Shown in pieces: positions 1 through 4,008 of a stretch of 5,774 nucleotides of DNA. Under the pieces are notes generated by a model. It ran no database searches, was not told where the DNA came from, and saw only the letters and a list, made by a program, of their open reading frames with translations. The stretch is taken from the NCBI GenBank assembly GCA_046760445.1, contig JBHIEE010000152.1, positions 1 through 5,774 on the forward strand, read 5' to 3'. The translations under genes were made by a program, and so were the position numbers. The DNA comes from JBHIEE01 sp046760445. GTDB taxonomy: Bacteria > Acidobacteriota > Aminicenantia > JdFR-78. Every line of letters begins with the position of its first letter. The first letter of the stretch is position 1.

Positions 1-474
1 GGCGGGATAAATATTTAGGTTGTGCTTTTCTATCTGCATAATTATTGGCTTTCCAGTTTGCCGGTCAAAAGTTAGGGCTGCCCATCCTGAACCCTCTACC
101 GAAACAGCAGTTTGAGTGAATTCTTTTTTGAACCGTTCAAAACTCCCAAACTCCTTATTTATAGCCTCAGCTAACGCTCCAGCAAGTTTCCCTCCCCCGC
201 CTTTACCAGCTGAGGCTAAATTAGGCCAGAACAATGAATGTAACAGATGCCCTCCGATGTTAAACGATAACGCCCTTAAAGTAGATTTTAGATCCAGATC
301 AGCGCCTTTTTTTCTTGCTTTTTCCAGTTTCTCAAGAATAGCATTGGCTCCATTAACGTATCCTTGATGATGCTTGTCATGATGTATCCTCAACTGCTCT
401 TCAGATATATATGGCTCCAATTCCTTATAGCCGTAAGGCAAATCTGGAAGAGTATAAAATTCTTCTTTACCCAT
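1..474 (-). CDS. sod: Superoxide dismutase, Fe/Mn family (C-terminus beyond left edge)
   Basis: This enzyme dismutes superoxide to oxygen and hydrogen peroxide in the cytoplasm. The frame is open from an ATG at 474 to the window edge, giving 158 of about 200-210 expected residues. The N-terminal helical domain carries HHDKHHQGYV (residues 31-40), which supplies the first metal-ligand His (H31), the active-site His (H35) and the gateway Tyr (Y39). GGHLLHSLFW (74-83) supplies the second ligand, H79. EGSGWAAL (127-134) opens the C-terminal domain. The last two ligands (the D-x-W-E-H region) lie outside the window. Gly75 sits where Mn-type enzymes have Gly and Fe-type enzymes have Gln. By alignment from memory, H151 in the segment IEKHNLN occupies the second-shell Gln position, as in archaeal and cambialistic enzymes, so metal preference cannot be read directly. 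The gene follows the ten-cysteine gene by 47 bp. No Shine-Dalgarno is visible before the ATG. The family call is secure. Confidence 0.96.
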   Translation of the reverse strand, partial: MGKEEFYTLPDLPYGYKELEPYISEEQLRIHHDKHHQGYVNGANAILEKLEKARKKGADLDLKSTLRALSFNIGGHLLHSLFWPNLASAGKGGGGKLAGALAEAINKEFGSFERFKKEFTQTAVSVEGSGWAALTFDRQTGKPIIMQIEKHNLNIYPA

Positions 475-521
475 AAGTTTTATTAGTTGTTAATTATTAC
501 TTGTTATATCAACCCCAACCC

Positions 522-647
522 CTATCCTCCCGTCTTCTCTTCGCTTTTGCAGGTACAATCGTCATAGGGTTTGCCACATCCCTCACAAACCCCATTTACT
601 ATTTTTTTCCCGCACTTACACGGGCAACAACCACAAGTCTTACACAT
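522..647 (-). CDS. Ten-cysteine, metallothionein-like small protein (41 aa)
   Basis: This complete frame runs from ATG at 647 to TAG at 522-524. It encodes 41 residues, ten of them Cys: positions 2, 5, 7, 8, 10, 12, 21, 24, 31 and 33. The first twelve residues read MCKTCGCCPCKC. The middle is CEGCGKP (21-27), and CTC (31-33) is followed by a charged tail ending TGG. There is no His, no signal peptide and no hydrophobic segment. The CxC, CC and CxxC spacings suggest a soluble metal-thiolate protein binding Zn, Cu or Fe, or a metal donor, but I do not recognise a named family. An in-frame stop lies upstream, so this is the only ATG. It lies 64 bp after the glutamate dehydrogenase stop and 47 bp before superoxide dismutase, in the same direction, which suggests a role in metal supply or redox defence. 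Evidence that it is real: Cys density that chance would hardly give, intact ends and tight placement in the gene series. Confidence 0.8.
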   Translation of the reverse strand: MCKTCGCCPCKCGKKIVNGVCEGCGKPYDDCTCKSEEKTGG

Positions 648-711
648 ATTTCTATTTTCTTTATTAATTTATTACCGACCTTTCTCATACTTTACGTTTT
701 ACTCTAAGATA

Positions 712-1965
712 TTATAAGTTTCCTCTTGATTTCTCGGCTTTAATTATTTTTCTTATGGCCACAATATTGGCAGCCAATCTTAAATCGCATTTCTCAATTT
801 GACAGGTGGAACTCACCCTGTCAAAAGCTTTTGTTATCTTCTTTTCTAATTTTTCAAAAACTTTCTCTTCTGACCAGTATTCATTTGTTGAATTTTGGAC
901 CCATTCAAAATAGCTGACAATCACTCCTCCCGCATTGGCAATTATATCGGGGATAACTTTAATTTCTCTCTTAAATAGTATCGAATCTGCTTCTGGGGTG
1001 ATGGGGTCATTTGCCATCTCCAAAATTATCTTAGCTTTTATTTGATGAGCGTTCTCTTTTGTTATCTGATGAGATATGGCTGCCGGAATCAAAACATCGC
1101 AGTCCAATTCTAATAATTCTTTATTTGTTATTTTTTTAACATTTTCCATTTCTGGAATAAATCCTTTTTCTTTTTGTCTTAAGATAATTTCTTTAACATC
1201 CAATCCATTCTCATCATAGATTCCTCCTCTGACATCACTGATAGCAATTATTCTATAACCCCAATCGGAAAGCACTTTGGCAATATTACACCCAACATTT
1301 CCAAAACCCTGAATTACAACTCTCAATTTTTGAGGGTTCAATTTTTCCCTTTTTATTAATCTTCTAAGGATAAAAGCTCCTCCCAGACCGGTTGCAACGG
1401 TTCTACCTCTGGACCCTCCCAGCTCAAGAGGTTTTCCAGTGATCACTCTTGGGATAAACCTTCCTTTGGTCTTTGAATATTCATCAACCATCCAAGCCAT
1501 TATTTGTTGGTCGGTATTTATATCTGGAGCCGGTACATCTATTTTTGGGCCTATGAAATTATGTATCTCTCTTATGTATCCCCGGCTCAATCTTTCCAGC
1601 TCAGATTTTGAAAGGTTTTTAGGATCTACTTCAACTCCTCCTTTTGCTCCTCCGAATGGTAGCCCGGCCAAAGAACATTTTAAGGTCATTAAAAAGGCAA
1701 GAGTTTTGACTTCTTCTAAATCAACATCAGGGTGAAATCTTATTCCTCCTTTGGTAGGTCCCAGGGCATCATTATATTGAATCCGATAACCATTAAAAAG
1801 ACGAATCTCATCTGAATCCATCTTTACCGGGATATTAAAGGTAATAACCCTTTTTGGTCTATTAAGCAAACTCAACTCTAAATCAGAAAGCTTCATTTCT
1901 TTCAATAAATTTTCTAAACGAGTATTGCAGACTTCACAAATATTTTTATCGTGTTTAATCCGCAT
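712..1965 (-). CDS. gdhA: Glutamate dehydrogenase, NAD(P)-dependent
   Basis: This cytoplasmic enzyme interconverts glutamate with 2-oxoglutarate plus ammonium, using NAD(P). From the ATG at 1965 it has 417 residues, close to archaeal hexameric enzymes. An in-frame TTG at 1998 would add 11 residues. I prefer the ATG because it matches the N-terminus of Pyrococcus-type homologues; neither start has a clear Shine-Dalgarno. Numbering from the TTG, the substrate domain has PTKGGIRFHP (81-90), LPFGGAKGG (113-121) with catalytic Lys119, and PAPD (156-159) with the catalytic Asp. The Rossmann domain has GFGNVG (231-236). NAGG (355-358) and SYFEW (362-366) are also family-typical. Two features are odd. 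A CEVC motif (21-24) lies in the first helix, and the normally invariant stretch EGANGPTTPEAD reads EMANDPITPEAD (327-338). Coenzyme preference is undecided. It lies 27-60 bp behind the ferritin-like gene, depending on the start, and could feed reductant to the surrounding peroxide-defence genes, though this is inference. Confidence 0.97.
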   Translation of the reverse strand: MRIKHDKNICEVCNTRLENLLKEMKLSDLELSLLNRPKRVITFNIPVKMDSDEIRLFNGYRIQYNDALGPTKGGIRFHPDVDLEEVKTLAFLMTLKCSLAGLPFGGAKGGVEVDPKNLSKSELERLSRGYIREIHNFIGPKIDVPAPDINTDQQIMAWMVDEYSKTKGRFIPRVITGKPLELGGSRGRTVATGLGGAFILRRLIKREKLNPQKLRVVIQGFGNVGCNIAKVLSDWGYRIIAISDVRGGIYDENGLDVKEIILRQKEKGFIPEMENVKKITNKELLELDCDVLIPAAISHQITKENAHQIKAKIILEMANDPITPEADSILFKREIKVIPDIIANAGGVIVSYFEWVQNSTNEYWSEEKVFEKLEKKITKAFDRVSSTCQIEKCDLRLAANIVAIRKIIKAEKSRGNL

Positions 1966-2025
1966 GGATTTATGATGGTTAATTTTCCTATCTGACAATT
2001 CTTAAAGCTTGGGTCTAGACAAGTT

Positions 2026-2307
2026 TTATCCGGTTAACTCCTCAACCTCTTTTTTGCCCTCTTCCAATTCTTTTACCTGTTCCTTGTCTTCTTTTAGTAG
2101 AAGTGTCTGGAATTCCCCCACATGAGTTTTTTCTTCTCTGGCTACATCCAGGAGAACTTTTCTAATATCCTCATTTTCCGTCATAGCGGCTAATTGTTCA
2201 CAAAGACTAACCGCATCTAATTCAGCTATAATGCCTACTCTTAGTATTTCTTTGTCCAGATCCTCTTTTTTTATTTTCTCAAGGTTTATAGGTAATTTTG
2301 ATAACAT
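2026..2307 (-). CDS. Encapsulated-ferritin-like (EncFtn) small ferritin/rubrerythrin-like protein
   Basis: This 93-residue, two-helix ferritin-like protein probably oxidises and handles ferrous iron. Helix 1 carries AELDA (28-32) with Glu29. Helix 2 carries REEKTHVGEF (57-66) with Glu59 and His62. The Glu/Glu/His spacing (+30, +33) is the one I recall for EncFtn (E32, E62, H65 in the Rhodospirillum protein), which forms its di-iron site between two subunits. From memory, the sequence closely resembles the N-terminal ferritin domain fused to the Pyrococcus encapsulin shell. Here it stops at ELTG, about where that fusion continues into the shell. No shell gene is adjacent; the next gene is glutamate dehydrogenase. 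The acidic and basic tail (about 72-93) could serve as a linker or targeting tail. A good ribosome-binding site (GGTGG, 2315-2319, 7 nt from ATG) supports the start, unlike most neighbours. Cys36 in helix 1 is unusual. The alternative label is rubrerythrin-family protein. Confidence 0.88.
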   Translation of the reverse strand: MLSKLPINLEKIKKEDLDKEILRVGIIAELDAVSLCEQLAAMTENEDIRKVLLDVAREEKTHVGEFQTLLLKEDKEQVKELEEGKKEVEELTG

Positions 2308-2320
2308 ATTTCTACCACCA

Positions 2321-2373
2321 ATATTTACGAATTACCACGAATTATCATAAAAAATATCAACGATTATTCGTGG
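2321..2373. repeat. Inverted and direct ACGAAT-type repeats upstream of the ferritin-like gene (possible operator)
   Basis: An inverted repeat has arms CCACGAATTATC (2335-2346) and GATTATTCGTGG (2362-2373). They match at 11 of 12 positions around a 15-nt AT-rich spacer. The left arm also belongs to a direct repeat: ACGAATTA occurs at 2327 and again at 2337, 10 bp apart, one helical turn. On the minus strand a weak promoter candidate overlaps it, with TTGATA (2355-2360), an 18-bp spacer and GGTAAT (2331-2336). The arms therefore flank the -35 element, as a repressor site would. There is no T-run, so it is not a typical terminator. It could be an operator for the PerR-like protein, although it does not match the standard PerR or Fur box, or a copy of a dispersed intergenic repeat. 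Confidence 0.5.
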
Positions 2374-2414
2374 AAAGATTGGTTTTATTAGTAGTTTTCT
2401 CGACCTTTTTCATC

Positions 2415-2555
2415 CTAATCTTCTGCCCTCTCAAAGGCCTTACAAGCTGGGCAATGCTGGATAAAATGTTCTCTTATTTCTTTTTCTGCCTCAGGGGTAA
2501 ACTTAGCAGTTGAAAGCCAGATATCAAATTTGGCCTTACATTTTAAACATTCCAC
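2415..2555 (-). CDS. Small two-CxxC (zinc-ribbon or rubredoxin-like) protein, N-terminus uncertain
   Basis: A frame from GTG at 2555 to TAG at 2415-2417 gives 46 residues. AAGG lies 8 nt before the GTG as a possible ribosome-binding site. The protein starts with CLKC and ends with HCPACKAF followed by an acidic tail. The two CxxC pairs are 28 residues apart, close to the rubredoxin spacing of 29, but the conserved CGY and aromatic core of rubredoxin are missing, so a zinc ribbon is equally likely. Function is unknown. An ATG at 2596 with a strong promoter just upstream opens 14 codons earlier but is one base out of frame. Eight As instead of seven at 2581-2587 (T-run on the plus strand) would join it and give 60 residues starting MNKKKK. 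Both models end at the same stop. Its place between peroxiredoxin and the ferritin-like gene suggests electron transfer or metal binding. The frame continues coherent coding sequence with paired cysteines, so I believe the gene is real. Confidence 0.7.
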   Translation of the reverse strand: MECLKCKAKFDIWLSTAKFTPEAEKEIREHFIQHCPACKAFERAED

Positions 2556-2603
2556 CTCAGACGCCTTATAATTTTTGTCCTTTTTTTCTTGTTCATATTT
2601 TAT

Positions 2604-2632
2604 ATTTTAGAAGTATGATTAAATCTTGCCAA
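2604..2632 (-). promoter_or_regulatory. Sigma-70-type promoter before the two-CxxC gene
   Basis: On the minus strand, TTGGCA (2627-2632, five of six consensus bases) is followed by a 17-bp spacer and TAAAAT (2604-2609, five of six). The -35 lies in the last codons of the peroxiredoxin gene. Seven nt separate the -10 from the ATG at 2596, so the predicted transcript would begin at or beside that ATG (leaderless), or carry a leader of about 41 nt to the GTG at 2555. It would allow the two-CxxC and ferritin-like genes to be expressed apart from the upstream regulator and peroxiredoxin. Not experimentally supported. Confidence 0.55.
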
Positions 2633-3182
2633 CTAATTTTAATCCTGGTCTTAAAGTCTTTTTTCCTGGTTTCCAGCTAGCGGGACAAACTTGACCTCGG
2701 TGTTCTCTAACAAATTTAGCTGCTTGTAATTTTCGTAAAATTTCTTTTGTCCTTCTTCCAATACTATTATCGTGGACTTCATAGGCTTTAATAATTCCTT
2801 CAGGATCAACAATAAAAGTTGCCCTTAAAGAGAGTCCTTCATTTTCAATATAGGTGCCCAAGGCACGACAAAGTTTCCCGGTTGGGTCAGCTAACATTGG
2901 AAATCGAATTTTCTTGATAGATGGAGAATTATCATGCCAGGCTTTGTGAACAAAAACAGTATCGGTACTGACACTTAAAATTTCAGCTCCTAATTTCTTA
3001 AATTCAGAATAATACTCAGCTGCCTCGACTAACTCTGTCGGACAAATAAAAGTAAAATCAGCCGGGTAGAAAAGTAGAACTAACCATTTGCCTTTGTAAT
3101 CAGAGAGTTTAATCTTTTTGATTCTATTTTTATGAAATGCTTCCAATTCAAAATCAGGAATTTTTTGACCTATTAGAGGCAA
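2619..3182 (-). CDS. ahpC: Alkyl hydroperoxide reductase C-type 2-Cys peroxiredoxin
   Basis: This cytoplasmic thiol peroxidase reduces hydrogen peroxide and organic hydroperoxides. Its 187 residues equal the length of E. coli AhpC, and both end in LVGKI. The thioredoxin-fold motif DFTFICPTE (42-50) holds peroxidatic Cys47 and Thr44; Arg120 in RATFIVDP completes the usual Thr-Cys-Arg site. Resolving Cys166 lies in GQVCPASW (163-170), making it a typical 2-Cys enzyme. Cys105 is extra. I see no GGLG and no C-terminal YF motif, which are associated with over-oxidation sensitivity. The start is a TTG at 3182; it gives the canonical MPLIG-type N-terminus but has no visible Shine-Dalgarno. An upstream ATG at about 3210 is in another frame and quickly hits a stop. 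No AhpF is present, so the reductant is unknown; a ferredoxin, thioredoxin or rubredoxin-like partner is possible. The gene follows the PerR-like regulator by 61 bp, the classic arrangement for peroxide-controlled expression. Confidence 0.97.
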   Translation of the reverse strand: MPLIGQKIPDFELEAFHKNRIKKIKLSDYKGKWLVLLFYPADFTFICPTELVEAAEYYSEFKKLGAEILSVSTDTVFVHKAWHDNSPSIKKIRFPMLADPTGKLCRALGTYIENEGLSLRATFIVDPEGIIKAYEVHDNSIGRRTKEILRKLQAAKFVREHRGQVCPASWKPGKKTLRPGLKLVGKI

Positions 3183-3243
3183 AATAAAAGTATTAGTTTG
3201 TTCATTTTTGTTTTCTGTTTTGTTCTTTATAGTTTTTTAGGTT

Positions 3244-3627
3244 TTAGTTTTTTTGACAACCTTTACAAAGACCATAAAAATAAATATGATAATTTTTAAT
3301 TTTTCCGACCCTTATTTTTTTGCACTTTACAATATCGCTTTTCATAAAAACATCAAAGATTTTGCCACATTTTTCGCAAATAAAGTGGGCGTGAGGAGAG
3401 ATATCCCCATTGTAATGACTTACCTCACAAGGAATTTCTTGAATTTTACTTCTTTCTTTAAAGTTTTTTAAAATTCGATAAACAGTTCCTAAACTTATTC
3501 TGGGCAATTTTTTTCTCACTGCTACATAAACCTCTTCAGCTGAAGGATGAGTCTTGACGCTCTTGAGATAATCTAAAATAATTTTCTTTTGACAGGTAAT
3601 TCTTTCTGTTTTCTTTTTAGTAATCAT
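3244..3627 (-). CDS. Fur-family transcriptional regulator, PerR-like
   Basis: This dimeric, metal-dependent DNA-binding repressor has 127 residues. An N-terminal winged helix (about 1-66) contains HPSAEEVY (27-34) and the recognition-helix stretch RISLGTVYRILKNF (43-56). The C-terminal dimerisation domain has a structural zinc site built from CEKC (84-87) and CKGC (121-124). Compared with Bacillus PerR from memory, regulatory-metal ligands H37, H91, H93 and D104 correspond to H27, H79, H81 and D92. Asp92, rather than the Glu usual in Fur, favours a peroxide sensor. The ligand equivalent to D85 is Asn73 here (HYNGD), an unusual substitution that may alter metal binding or sensing. Placement directly before ahpC supports a PerR role. 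The ATG at 3627 lies 10 nt after a -10 element, so the transcript has almost no leader. Fur or Zur function is not excluded. Confidence 0.9.
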   Translation of the reverse strand: MITKKKTERITCQKKIILDYLKSVKTHPSAEEVYVAVRKKLPRISLGTVYRILKNFKERSKIQEIPCEVSHYNGDISPHAHFICEKCGKIFDVFMKSDIVKCKKIRVGKIKNYHIYFYGLCKGCQKN

Positions 3628-3637
3628 TCTTATTTAG

Positions 3638-3666
3638 ATTTTATTCCTAACAAAAAAAGCTGTCAA
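3638..3666 (-). promoter_or_regulatory. Near-consensus sigma-70 promoter of the PerR-like gene
   Basis: On the minus strand, a perfect -35 TTGACA (3661-3666), a 17-bp spacer and a -10 TAAAAT (3638-3643, five of six) precede the regulator's ATG at 3627 by 10 nt. The expected start of transcription lies about 4 nt before that ATG, implying a near-leaderless mRNA. This is the best promoter in the window and probably starts the stress-defence block. A GGAGGGC arm abuts the -35. Confidence 0.75.
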
Positions 3667-3738
3667 GCCCTCCTAACTTTTTGAATGGTCGATTTTAACA
3701 ACTAATTTAATTCAAATCTCTTAAAAAATTTGGAGGGC
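3667..3738. repeat. GCCCTCC/GGAGGGC inverted repeat upstream of the PerR-like promoter
   Basis: Two perfectly complementary 7-bp GC-rich arms, GCCCTCC (3667-3673) and GGAGGGC (3732-3738), are separated by 58 bp of strongly AT-rich DNA. The inner arm touches the -35 hexamer. The arms stand out in an intergenic region otherwise nearly free of G and C. They could be paired regulator-binding half-sites allowing looping or autoregulation, or the base of an RNA structure ending the ferredoxin transcript, because a T7 run follows in the minus strand (3652-3658). Neither role is shown. Confidence 0.4.
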
Positions 3739-3778
3739 AAGACAACAACCTGTGGAAAACTAAAATAGCTTCTGTTTT

Positions 3779-3967
3779 TTAATCCTCACCCACTTTTTCT
3801 ATTGCTTCATAAGGACAAATACTTTCGCCCCCGCATTTTTCTATCTCTTCTGAATTTTTAATTCTTGATTTATCGTCTTTATCCCATTCCGCTCCCTCAG
3901 GGCAAGTAGCTATACAAACACCGCAAGCGATGCATTTTTCTTTATTAACTCTATATTTTATTGCCAT
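3779..3967 (-). CDS. Small ferredoxin, single [4Fe-4S] type (second of a tandem pair)
   Basis: This 62-residue cytoplasmic electron carrier has the motif CIACGVCIATCP, giving Cys12, Cys15 and Cys18 as cluster ligands. Cys51 in SICPYEAI is the fourth. Cys22 and Cys45 match the pair that can form a disulfide in Pyrococcus and Thermotoga ferredoxins, so a single cluster is expected rather than two. Start ATG at 3967 and the length fit the family. It lies 41 bp after its paralogue, with a perfect hairpin in the gap. The two proteins share an identical 16-residue segment ending ESICPY. It ends the glutamate synthase operon, which makes it a natural reductant for that enzyme. The all-Cys ligand set makes this the conventional member of the pair. 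Confidence 0.94.
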   Translation of the reverse strand: MAIKYRVNKEKCIACGVCIATCPEGAEWDKDDKSRIKNSEEIEKCGGESICPYEAIEKVGED

Positions 3968-3976
3968 ATGAGTTAG

Positions 3977-3999
3977 TGTTTAATCCCGTGGATTAAACA
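3977..3999. repeat. Perfect 10-bp palindromic hairpin between the two ferredoxin genes
   Basis: TGTTTAATCC (3977-3986), a 3-nt loop CGT, and GGATTAAACA (3990-3999) form a perfect stem-loop on either strand. No T-run follows on the minus strand, so a simple intrinsic terminator is unlikely. It sits 10 bp before the second ferredoxin's ATG (3967). It could stabilise or process mRNA, give unequal ferredoxin levels, hinder initiation at the second gene, be an operator, or be a copy of a dispersed repeat. Confidence 0.6.
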
Positions 4000-4008
4000 T
4001 TTAAAAAA

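Noticed and set aside
116..367. Plus-strand open frame near the left end
   Set aside because: It is the complement of the superoxide dismutase coding sequence, whose motifs are unmistakable.
501..707. Plus-strand open frame with a hydrophobic product
   Set aside because: It is the antisense of the ten-cysteine gene and its flanks; the hydrophobicity comes from T-rich complement sequence and no family motif is visible.
1439..1735. Plus-strand open frame inside glutamate dehydrogenase
   Set aside because: It is antisense to the most conserved part of that enzyme and has no recognisable domain or start signal.
1999..2025. Short palindromes (TCTAGA, AAGCTT) between the ferritin-like gene and glutamate dehydrogenase
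   Set aside because: Six-base palindromes are expected by chance, and the CTTG/CAAG stem is only 4 bp.
2298..2513. Plus-strand open frame with a hydrophobic product
   Set aside because: It crosses the ferritin-like start, the repeat cluster and the two-CxxC gene, which explain the sequence better.
3183..3212. A frameshifted start for AhpC: an upstream ATG would join in frame with one added base
   Set aside because: The TTG start already gives exactly the 187-residue length and N-terminus of E. coli AhpC, so no frameshift is needed.
3738..3778. Intrinsic terminator after the second ferredoxin
   Set aside because: Only a weak AAAAC/GTTTT pairing is visible; the stem is too short and AT-only to call.
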